Below are positions 1 to 6,825 of a stretch of DNA of 57,221 nucleotides, one piece after another. Position 1 is the first letter of the stretch; each line of letters begins with the position of its first letter. The stretch is from Lachnospiraceae bacterium. Its GTDB lineage: Bacteria > Bacillota > Clostridia > Lachnospirales > Lachnospiraceae. The notes under the pieces were generated by a model that had not been told where the DNA came from, did not search any database, and saw nothing but the letters and a program-made list of their open reading frames with translations. The DNA lies in NCBI GenBank assembly GCA_017438305.1, contig JAFRVX010000009.1, positions 1 to 57,221 of the forward strand, given 5' to 3'. Both the position numbers and the translations under genes were made by a program.

Positions 1-1
1 C

Positions 2-946
2 GGAGAAGATGATAAAATAATCTATACCCTTGAGCCTGTTCCTGAAATAATAAAACGGATGGGCTTTACAAACAATGCATGCATAGATAAAACGGTTGAT
101 CATAAAAAATATATAGTTTACGATCAGCAATTAGAGTTTCCTCTTATGTTCTATAATCGAAACATGTGGATAAGAGGAATCATTTGTGACAAGGGTAACA
201 ACATGGCTTATCCTTTTCTTATTGCTCAGCTAGCAGTATCTTGTGTCATTCTTGCTGTGATTTTTGGCATCATCCTTATGGAGAGAAAACATTATTTGTT
301 TCAACTAAAAAAAGCAACAGCTTATTTCTTGCATGAAATAAAGAATCCGGTTTCGGTGATAGGTTTGCAAAGCGGATATCTATTAAGATATGAACAGAAT
401 ACCAACGAAGGCTATAAAGGCCTTGAGATGATTGAGAAACAGCTACAGTTAATAAAAAGCAACTGCTCGTTGCTGTCTTCACTTTCTCAGAGCGGTACTG
501 AAAGAATTACGGATAGTTTCAGTCATTTTTATTTATCGGAAATCTGCAGTGAAGTAATTGAAAACTTAGACGAGGAAGCAAATAATAAAGTGGTCGTTAC
601 AGTTTATGAAGAGACACCGGTTTTCGCTAATAGAGAATTAATAAAAATACAGATCAGAAATATCATCCTGAATTCAATCAAGCATTCAGGATGTTCAGGA
701 AAAGTATGTGTGAAAATATATAAAATAAAGGATCGCCTTTGTATTTCCATATCAGATACCGGAATAGGTATTCCTTATAAAAATAAAAAAACGATTGTCT
801 CTGCATTCAGGAAAGGCTTAGATAATAAAAAAGACCAGGGAACAGGACTTTCGTTGATTTATGATATTGCTGCTTTTCACAACACTGACATAGAAATAAA
901 CACTGAAGAAGGGAAAGGATGTGAATTCATACTTCGATTTAAATAA
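2..946 (+). CDS. Sensor histidine kinase, 5' end cut by window edge
   Basis: The reading frame is open from the first bases, so the true start lies outside the window; the first Met inside is at 59. Counting from that Met, an extracytoplasmic stretch is followed by one strong membrane segment (about residues 50-74), then a HisKA region with H-box FLHEIKNPVS, an N-box (NIILNSIKHS), a G1 box (DTGIGIP) and a G2 box (GTGLSLIYDI). This is a complete kinase core for autophosphorylation and transfer to a response regulator, which presumably lies upstream, outside the window. The coding sequence is clearly AT-rich with A/T-ending codons, unlike the GC-richer genes to its right, which suggests separate ancestry. 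The stop is followed by about 150 bp without features and then a structured repeat. The kinase call is secure; the signal sensed cannot be told. Confidence 0.85.
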   Translation, partial: GEDDKIIYTLEPVPEIIKRMGFTNNACIDKTVDHKKYIVYDQQLEFPLMFYNRNMWIRGIICDKGNNMAYPFLIAQLAVSCVILAVIFGIILMERKHYLFQLKKATAYFLHEIKNPVSVIGLQSGYLLRYEQNTNEGYKGLEMIEKQLQLIKSNCSLLSSLSQSGTERITDSFSHFYLSEICSEVIENLDEEANNKVVVTVYEETPVFANRELIKIQIRNIILNSIKHSGCSGKVCVKIYKIKDRLCISISDTGIGIPYKNKKTIVSAFRKGLDNKKDQGTGLSLIYDIAAFHNTDIEINTEEGKGCEFILRFK

Positions 947-1094
947 CAGTTTTCTGCCAGACGGATCAAACAAGGGACGGTGTGTGGCTATGTTTAATAA
1001 AATTCGAAAAAGTACTCACTTTTGCTGACGGCATTCCGATATTAATATCGAATTTCTAAACCAGTTTTTTACCAGATTTTAACTTATCTTCTTT

Positions 1095-1292
1095 ATAATA
1101 TGATATGGTCGCCAAAAGTAGATTCCGGATGGTTCCGTGCTTCGCACTCCCACCATCCTCCCTCATTCCGCACTCTCGTGGAGTAAAAACTCCACTTCGT
1201 GCTTCATGAGGGGCACGCCAAGAAGTCTTTCCTCCACTGAAATGTAAACATTCCGTGGAGTCCGACTTTTGGCGTTGGAATCAACATATTAT
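1095..1292. repeat. Structured inverted-repeat element, subfamily A copy 1
   Basis: The 198-bp unit is bounded by ATAATATG...CATATTAT, with inner inverted repeats CGCCAAAAGT (about 1110-1119) and ACTTTTGGCG (about 1265-1274). Inside are hairpins with CTCCAC/GTGGAG stems. It is nearly identical, in inverse orientation, to 8911-9104, and its left part matches 57018-57080. It fills most of the 361-bp gap between the kinase and the next gene and encodes no credible protein. It resembles a MITE or a structured non-coding repeat. Confidence 0.85.
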
Positions 1293-1307
1293 CCTTTATC
1301 TGAAACC

Positions 1308-1784
1308 TTATCGATCTAATGCCTTGGCCATCCCCGCATTTGTTTCTACTTCGAAAAACCCGTTTTTCTTATAGAATTCATAAGCGGGAACATTTGAGTC
1401 CGTCAGCAGAAATATCTGTTTAAGCCCCAGTTTCTGTATGGCTTTCTCTATTTCAGCCAGGAAAAAAGTCCCGGCCCCTGCTCCCTGCCTGTCTGTCCGG
1501 ATGCATAATTCCTCAATATAATATTCCGTACCAGAATACCAGTGCTTGATATGACCCAGAGAAATGCCTATCAGTTCATCCGAATCATATAATCCGTAGG
1601 TCAGGGAATAGCCCTGGCCGATCAGATCTGTAATATACAGATCCAATTGTTCTTTGTCGGACCAGTCATCATTCCAGGGTTCTTTCGTGAAGACGCCTGC
1701 AAAGACCTCTTTTATGCTCTCTTTATCCTCCGGACCGAGCCTTCTGAATTCATACACAATCTCATTCCTCCGCATCTGCGCCAT
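1308..1784 (-). CDS. GNAT acetyltransferase, AAC(6')-like
   Basis: 158 aa, the normal length of a single-domain GNAT enzyme that moves an acetyl group from acetyl-CoA to an amine. An early PWND motif (about residues 36-39) is typical of aminoglycoside 6'-N-acetyltransferase relatives. The acetyl-CoA loop is RTDRQGAGAG (about 97-106), and the fold closes with the usual YEFYKKNGF element. The substrate cannot be decided; resistance should not be assumed. It is last in a minus-strand run with another GNAT 39 bp upstream. A second in-frame Met three codons in is an equally good start. It ends 15 bp before the structured repeat. Confidence 0.8.
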   Translation of the reverse strand: MAQMRRNEIVYEFRRLGPEDKESIKEVFAGVFTKEPWNDDWSDKEQLDLYITDLIGQGYSLTYGLYDSDELIGISLGHIKHWYSGTEYYIEELCIRTDRQGAGAGTFFLAEIEKAIQKLGLKQIFLLTDSNVPAYEFYKKNGFFEVETNAGMAKALDR

Positions 1785-1823
1785 TAACAGGATCTTTTCC
1801 TGGGCGGTCTGTATTCCGATTCA

Positions 1824-2357
1824 TTACTTCTCCCGCTTTATCACATACATCTGCAGCGTCTCGTTATAGGTTTCGCTGTAGATTTCGTGTTTCAGGACGC
1901 CTCCGCAATTTCTGATAACGCCGGCAGAGGCGGCATTGCTTTTATCGCAGGAGACCAGCACTTCCTTTATTCCGATGACGTCACAGACCCTGAGGGCGGC
2001 TGCCAGCATCTGCGTCCCGTAATGCCTCCGTCTTTCCGTCGGTCTTACGGCGTAACCGATATGGCCTCCTTCGGTCCGGAGAAAGTCGTTCAGCGCCAGA
2101 CGGATATTGATCATTCCCACGATCTTGTCATCCTCTTCCCGGACATAGAAGTAGGTCAGAGCCGGGACCCTGGGTTCCGGAATATTCGCTATGTCCAGGT
2201 CCTTCCGGACCTTTTCCAGCCATTCTTCATAGATGGCTTCCTTCAGAAACCTGTCAAGGCTTCCGCTGCCGTTGATCTCCGAACCGTATTCATAGAACTC
2301 TCTGATGTACTCAATGGCTTTATCCTTATAAGCCATGCTGGGAAATACCAGTCTCAT
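1824..2357 (-). CDS. GNAT acetyltransferase
   Basis: 177 aa. The centre carries the GNAT acetyl-CoA-binding signature GHIGYAVRPTERRRHYGTQM (about residues 98-117) followed by the SNAASAGVIRNCGG element, so the fold is clear. The N-terminal half (YIREFYEYGSEINGSG) resembles the group of predicted acetyltransferases common in Firmicutes with unknown substrates. Its start overlaps the stop of the upstream FMN-binding protein by 4 bp (ATGA), so the two are probably translated together. Nothing in the sequence names the acceptor. Confidence 0.8.
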   Translation of the reverse strand: MRLVFPSMAYKDKAIEYIREFYEYGSEINGSGSLDRFLKEAIYEEWLEKVRKDLDIANIPEPRVPALTYFYVREEDDKIVGMINIRLALNDFLRTEGGHIGYAVRPTERRRHYGTQMLAAALRVCDVIGIKEVLVSCDKSNAASAGVIRNCGGVLKHEIYSETYNETLQMYVIKREK

Positions 2358-2833
2358 GATAAATCCTCTGACGTTTTAAGATATCCGTTTTCAAACTCCC
2401 GGCCTGCATCAAATGCCTCAATTTCCGGTCCCGACAGATCGCCCTTCCCGTCATAGCGGTAGAACCGCCCGCTTTCAGCAATGAACTCCAGGATGCAGTA
2501 ATCTTCATCCTCGACGCCCTTTGGATAATACTTTTCATCGCCGGCGTTCCAAAGGAGCTCTCTATATTCTCTTTCAAAATGAGCCACTGCTTTTCCGAAC
2601 AGGCAGAAGCCTTCAAAGGCCGAATCATCAGAAAAATACAGGCAGGCATCGCCGTTTTTCATAAGACTCTGCACATGGGCCGAACTGGTATTTGTCGAGA
2701 TAAGATGTCTTCCCAATCCCTTATGCCATACACAGAAAACCCGGCGGATATTCTGTCTGCCTGTTTCATCGGTATAACCGACAGAGGCAAACAGCGACCG
2801 GTTTACCAGATTCATGATCTCCTCTTTAGTCAT
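2354..2833 (-). CDS. Pyridoxamine 5'-phosphate oxidase-like FMN-binding protein
   Basis: 159 aa from the chosen start. The split-barrel flavin-binding fold is indicated by LFASVGYTDETGRQNIRRVF near the N-terminus, the central STNTSSAHVQSLMKN segment and the GDACLYF strand. Members bind FMN or related cofactors and act as small reductases or general stress proteins; few are true PdxH enzymes. I place the start at 2833 because GGAGG sits 5 nt ahead of this ATG; an ATG 12 codons upstream has no comparable site. Its stop overlaps the next gene's start by 4 bp, so it heads a two-gene unit with the GNAT at 1824. Confidence 0.75.
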   Translation of the reverse strand: MTKEEIMNLVNRSLFASVGYTDETGRQNIRRVFCVWHKGLGRHLISTNTSSAHVQSLMKNGDACLYFSDDSAFEGFCLFGKAVAHFEREYRELLWNAGDEKYYPKGVEDEDYCILEFIAESGRFYRYDGKGDLSGPEIEAFDAGREFENGYLKTSEDLS

Positions 2834-2865
2834 ATTTTCCTCCAAAATGTCTGTGCAAGACCTGC

Positions 2866-3074
2866 TCATTCAGAATGCCGCATACACAGGTGTCTTTCCA
2901 ACAGCTTCCACGATGCCGGATTGCAGGGATCACATTCGGCATATATCTTGTGAAAGCCTTCCAAGAAGGCTTTTCGGATCAGAGCGGTGCAGCTCTCCGC
3001 TGCGTATTCATACAGATCCTGCGGTCTTCTATATGGAACCGCCGCAGGATCAGTCTGTTGGTCCCGGTAACTAC
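2866..3074 (-). pseudogene. Decayed RimJ/RimL-type GNAT acetyltransferase relic
   Basis: The 397-bp gap between the FMN protein and the flavodoxin is not empty. On the minus strand one frame gives TNRLILRRFHIED, the classic start of RimJ/RimL-type acetyltransferases. After a frameshift near 3025 another frame gives QDLYEYAAE, then an abrupt jump to a C-terminal GNAT segment (FHKIYAECDPCNPASWKLLE) and a stop at 2866. About 100 internal residues are missing. It therefore reads as an internally deleted, frameshifted gene remnant with no function of its own. Confidence 0.6.
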
Positions 3075-3230
3075 CTTCTTCTCTGGTATTCCACTCTCTT
3101 GCTTTCTATTCTCTTTCTTTTTTATTCTCTTATTTTGCATTCTCTCACTTTTCGGAACCTAAGCATCCCGGGAGCCATTTGCCCCATAAAACACCCCGGT
3201 TTCCCATAAAAGCTAAGTCTGACGGTCTTA

Positions 3231-3701
3231 TTATATTAATGTTTCCGCGAAGGAAACGCTTTCTTTAACATAATCATTGTCTTTTGTTCTGATAGAGACC
3301 TGCCCTGAAGACTGCCTGCCCAGCAGACTGTCCATCGCTTTTATTTTTGCCATATAATCATTTTTCCCGCTCATATGGGTCACAACATAATACACTTCAG
3401 CAGGCATGCTGTCCTTGTATTTTCTGATCAAAGCTCTTCCGATGGCGCAGGGTCCTTCAGCCCATACAGGCATGCCGATGATCACACGGTCATATTCTTT
3501 TAAGTTGATCTTACCCTTGACGGATACTTTGGGCAGAGTTTTATTTACCGTTGCAAAACAGGCTCCCACATACCCGAGAAAGCCGCTTCTGTCCTTCCCG
3601 TCCGTATACTCCGCCACGTCAGCGCCGATAACTTTGGCAATACTCTCCATAACCTCTTTCGTGGAGTTCGTTCTTGTGTAGTATAAACACAGTGTTTTCA
3701 T
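3231..3701 (-). CDS. Flavodoxin-domain protein
   Basis: 156 aa, close to flavodoxin length. The N-terminal phosphate-binding loop for FMN is LYYTRTNSTKEV (about residues 5-16), in which YTRTNST replaces the usual S/T-x-T-G-x-T. The next diagnostic strand-loop is YDRVIIGMPVWAEGPC (about 70-85), matching the isoalloxazine-contacting loop of the menaquinone-linked flavodoxin group. It probably shuttles electrons or works as a small quinone or FMN reductase in the cytoplasm. The start at 3701 is supported by GGGAGG 6 nt upstream; an in-frame ATG 16 codons earlier lacks one. It follows the P-loop protein by 48 bp and is likely cotranscribed with it. Confidence 0.75.
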   Translation of the reverse strand: MKTLCLYYTRTNSTKEVMESIAKVIGADVAEYTDGKDRSGFLGYVGACFATVNKTLPKVSVKGKINLKEYDRVIIGMPVWAEGPCAIGRALIRKYKDSMPAEVYYVVTHMSGKNDYMAKIKAMDSLLGRQSSGQVSIRTKDNDYVKESVSFAETLI

Positions 3702-3749
3702 GACAACCTCCCAGTCATAAAAAAATATCATTGTCGATAGCCCCGGCAC

Positions 3750-4418
3750 TTATACGCTGCCGAGATCACCCTGTCTGGCGGCAGGCGCAGACAAACCGAA
3801 TGCTTTTTCAGCCATTTCCAGTGTCTGTTCAATGGTTCGGCTTTCATCTCTGAAGATCACATGAAACCCTGAGTGTAAATACTTGTCGTAGTTTTCCCGG
3901 GAATTGATCAGCATGAGACCTTTCCGATAATTCTCCATCGCCTTCCCGGGGTCAGGTTCTTCCATGATCAGCTGATATAAGAACTGCTTATCACGGTCAG
4001 GTCTTTCAAAAAACCGCCGCACGGAGATCTGAGGATCCGCCAGCATGACCAGCACATGATCTGATGGTGCTATCCTTTTCAGAGTCTCTATCGAAATATT
4101 CGTATCGACAAACACCGGCCTGTCTTGTTCCTTAAGTCCGTCAAGGATCTTCAGTTCCAGTATCTCACACTCACGGGACACGCCGTCGATCCATGCTTTG
4201 TATTCCTCCGGGGTCCTCCGGATAAAATCATGCCAGTCTTCCAGATCACGGGTGTATGTCAGGCAGGGAAACTCTGTTTTATCCAGTTCCGGCAGCAGCC
4301 GGTCATGGTAGTTCTCTTCACAGAGAACGCCTTTATATTTCTCCGCGAGCAGTCTGACCATGGTTGACTTGCCTGCATAGGCCGTGCCTGTAATAAAATA
4401 CGCATTGCTGTATCTCAT
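3750..4418 (-). CDS. P-loop NTPase, small-molecule kinase-like
   Basis: 222 aa. A Walker A motif GTAYAGKST sits at residues 11-19, right after the first beta strand, as in shikimate kinase, AAA_33 and similar small kinases. A later VFVDTNIS strand and an RRFFERPDRDKQFLYQ helix with paired arginines suggest a mobile lid that contacts phosphate. No substrate-specific motif is recognisable, so only nucleotide binding and probable phosphotransfer can be claimed. A good GAGGATAAAA site precedes the ATG. The flavodoxin gene follows closely. A similar but not obviously homologous P-loop protein lies at 13579. Confidence 0.6.
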   Translation of the reverse strand: MRYSNAYFITGTAYAGKSTMVRLLAEKYKGVLCEENYHDRLLPELDKTEFPCLTYTRDLEDWHDFIRRTPEEYKAWIDGVSRECEILELKILDGLKEQDRPVFVDTNISIETLKRIAPSDHVLVMLADPQISVRRFFERPDRDKQFLYQLIMEEPDPGKAMENYRKGLMLINSRENYDKYLHSGFHVIFRDESRTIEQTLEMAEKAFGLSAPAARQGDLGSV

Positions 4419-4592
4419 TTTTTATCCTCGAAGTGATCTTGCTTAAGATCATCCATATATTGTTTGCAGCCTCATACAACAGTTAAGTGAAATCTTTCTT
4501 CCGGCGGCACAGGCAGCAGACAGTTTCGACTGTTGTCCGACTGAGCAACCGAGTTTCATAATATCTACTGCTACATGCGAGACTTAAATATA

Positions 4593-5378
4593 TTACTTCT
4601 TTTGGATTACCGTATTTATTCCGATTGGCTTAAATCCGACGCTGAGAGCCGTTTTCTGAGAACCTGTATTTGTTTCTGCATGGGCCCAAACAGGTCTTCT
4701 GCCCTGCCGTATGATTTCCTCACACATCTCATATGCCAGATAGGATGCCAGACCATGGTGTCTGTATGTTTCAGCAGTCTCAACACCAATATCCACTTCC
4801 TCCGGACTGACCGCACTTGAAAACGCCACCGCTGCAAAGCTGCCATCTTCCTTACTTCTTGCCATAAATCCAAATCCATTCCGAAGAAATATATCACTTT
4901 CATTCCATGAAAAAGATGGTGTAATCCTTCCTTGAACGTCACCTATATTGTCTGCAGTTATATGCTCAACAATGAATCCATCATCAAGTATCGGCGGATT
5001 GTCAATAATTCCGCTATGAGTGTATTCAATTCTTTTATCAAATCGAAGAAAGTCTCTGCCTGAATAATAGTCGGAAACAACCTCTGAATCTGTAATGAGT
5101 AAAAATCTTCGCTCCGTATCAGACGCTAAAAAATTTCGATATACTTCTTCAAGAGCATCTGCACTCACATCCCCGGAGATATACGCAAAGCCGCAATAAT
5201 GCCAAAACAATACACAGCCCTTGTCATCAACATAAATATCTCCATCCTGAGTCCCGGTCGCAATTGACACCGGATAAACTCGGTTCGCTGTACACCCTCT
5301 GGCATATTTAAGGTATTCTGTATATTCACTTCTGTCGATTTTTCTCAAAACAATATACTTCACCGGTTTATAATCCAT
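4593..5378 (-). CDS. GNAT acetyltransferase, two-domain type
   Basis: 261 aa from the chosen start. The C-terminal half is a GNAT domain with EEVDIGVETAETYRHHGLAS as the acetyl-CoA loop, followed by PVWAHAETNTGSQKTALSVG, a layout typical of the larger GNAT_acetyltran group. The N-terminal half (FWHYCGFAYISGDVS and flanks) is the companion domain of that group. The substrate is unknown. The start at 5378 is favoured by an AGAAGGG site; earlier Mets in the frame run into the preceding winged-helix fragment. It overlaps the end of that fragment by 19 bp, so the two are probably on one transcript behind rlmD. Confidence 0.7.
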   Translation of the reverse strand: MDYKPVKYIVLRKIDRSEYTEYLKYARGCTANRVYPVSIATGTQDGDIYVDDKGCVLFWHYCGFAYISGDVSADALEEVYRNFLASDTERRFLLITDSEVVSDYYSGRDFLRFDKRIEYTHSGIIDNPPILDDGFIVEHITADNIGDVQGRITPSFSWNESDIFLRNGFGFMARSKEDGSFAAVAFSSAVSPEEVDIGVETAETYRHHGLASYLAYEMCEEIIRQGRRPVWAHAETNTGSQKTALSVGFKPIGINTVIQKK

Positions 5379-5626
5379 TCGCCCTTCTTGTTTGACCCAA
5401 TACGACGTATAACATTTTTCTGTACCATAGATCCTAATGCTCTCTTTATAGTCGCATCGGAACACCCAAGAATTACCGCCATCTTAGCCCTTGTCAAAGT
5501 AGGATCCTGTCTCAATAGTTCAAGTATCTTTTTCTCTCTTTCACTAAGCTCTACAGTATTTATTGGGTCATTTATCGGGTCAATGTCCTGCTTTATTGGG
5601 TCAATGTCCCGCTTTTGTGTGAACAT
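5360..5626 (-). CDS. Winged-helix DNA-binding fragment
   Basis: About 88 aa from the Met at 5626; an alternative upstream Met is at 5686. It contains the repeats DIDPIKQDIDPINDPIN and then a winged helix (LSEREKKILELLRQDPTLTR, then GCSDATIKRALGSM and a wing ending GEWIINR). This combination is the C-terminal tail of much larger AlbA_2/Schlafen-like or Fic-type proteins, whose catalytic domains are absent here. It overlaps the last codons of rlmD in another frame. I read it as the surviving end of a lost gene that may still be expressed as a small DNA-binding protein; a real small regulator of the downstream GNAT is the alternative. Confidence 0.5.
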   Translation of the reverse strand: MFTQKRDIDPIKQDIDPINDPINTVELSEREKKILELLRQDPTLTRAKMAVILGCSDATIKRALGSMVQKNVIRRIGSNKKGEWIINR

Positions 5627-6804
5627 GCCGCTGACATGCATTTCTCTGCTTTTCGGTTGCTCATGCGCTCTAAAAGCACACAGCATTCTATATTTTCCGT
5701 AAAGGGGAACATATCCACCGGCTGGATCTTCATGGCCTGCCAGCCCAGCTTTTTGAGGAAAACAAGGTCCCGCTTCAGGGTCTCCGGCTCACAGGAAACA
5801 TAGACGATCCGCTTTGGTGAAACGCTGTCCACGGCTTTCAGGAACTTTTCCGTGCTGCCGGAGCGGGGCGGATCCAGGATCACGACATCCGCCCGTTCCT
5901 TGCGGGCGGCCATTTCCGTCAGAAAATCTCCCGCGTCCCGAGCATAAAACCGGGCGTTTTCGATCTTGTTTTCCCGGGCGTTGATAATGGCATCCTTAAC
6001 GGCATCCGGGTTCAATTCCACCCCGATGACCTGTTTCGCCCTTTTCGCCACAGAAAGACCGATGGTCCCGACGCCGCAGTAAGCATCCACCACGGTTTCC
6101 TTCCCGGAAAGGGAAGCAAACTCCGCCGCTTTTCTGTAAAGAACTTCTGCCTGGAGGGAATTCACCTGGTAGAAGGACGCCGGGGAAATCCGGAAAACGC
6201 AGTCTGCCAGTCTGTCCTTGATGAATCCCGGGCCATAAAGGGTTTTATTAGTTTTTCCCAGCACCATACTGGTATCACGGTTGTTGATGTTCTGGATGAT
6301 CGTCGTAACGGCGGGATGCTTTTTCAGAAGCGCCTTGATAAAATTGTTCTTGCCGGGGAAGACCGGATCAGCCATGACCAGCACCACCATGATCTCGCCG
6401 GTGTAAAATCCGCGGCGCACCAAGACGTGGCGGAAAGTTCCGTATCCGGTATCTTCATCATAGATCGTGATCTTAAAGGACTTCACCAGGTCCCGGATCG
6501 TATGGATGATCTCCTGGCTTTCTTTGTCTTCTATAAAACAGTGATCGATATTGACCAGATGATGGGAGTCGGCCTTGTAACTGCCGGAGAGGATCCCTTT
6601 CTTCGAAAACCCGAATACGTGATGGACCTTGTTCCGGTAATACAACGGATCCTCCATGCCGATAATGGGCTTGACTTCGCAGAATTCCTCCAGGAGTTCC
6701 CGCATCCGCAAGGTTTTATTTTCCAGCTGTTTTTCATAGGGCACCTGCAGCAGCGTACAGCTGCCGCACCGTTTATTTACAGGGCATTTCAATGATTTTT
6801 CCAT
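5593..6804 (-). CDS. rlmD: 23S rRNA (uracil-5-)-methyltransferase, RlmD/RumA family
   Basis: 403 aa, shorter than classical RumA because the N-terminal TRAM domain is missing, as in many Clostridial forms. Four cysteines for a 4Fe-4S cluster are seen (C7, C13, C16, C89). The SAM site is VDAYCGVGTIG (239-249), the DPPRSG motif is at 311-316, the catalytic cysteine is C338 in VSCEPETLKRD, and the C-terminal general-base region is DMFPFTENIECC. It makes 5-methyluridine in 23S rRNA or a related RNA target. It starts 21 bp after the stop of ygiQ. The last 20 or so residues look like a non-conserved extension and overlap the winged-helix fragment. Confidence 0.85.
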   Translation of the reverse strand: MEKSLKCPVNKRCGSCTLLQVPYEKQLENKTLRMRELLEEFCEVKPIIGMEDPLYYRNKVHHVFGFSKKGILSGSYKADSHHLVNIDHCFIEDKESQEIIHTIRDLVKSFKITIYDEDTGYGTFRHVLVRRGFYTGEIMVVLVMADPVFPGKNNFIKALLKKHPAVTTIIQNINNRDTSMVLGKTNKTLYGPGFIKDRLADCVFRISPASFYQVNSLQAEVLYRKAAEFASLSGKETVVDAYCGVGTIGLSVAKRAKQVIGVELNPDAVKDAIINARENKIENARFYARDAGDFLTEMAARKERADVVILDPPRSGSTEKFLKAVDSVSPKRIVYVSCEPETLKRDLVFLKKLGWQAMKIQPVDMFPFTENIECCVLLERMSNRKAEKCMSAACSHKSGTLTQ

Positions 6805-6825
6805 AATGGACCCGTTCTTCGCTTT

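Noticed and set aside
1308-1784. Calling the AAC(6')-like enzyme an aminoglycoside resistance gene
   Set aside because: The PWND motif shows family membership only; most such genes in gut Clostridia have unknown substrates.
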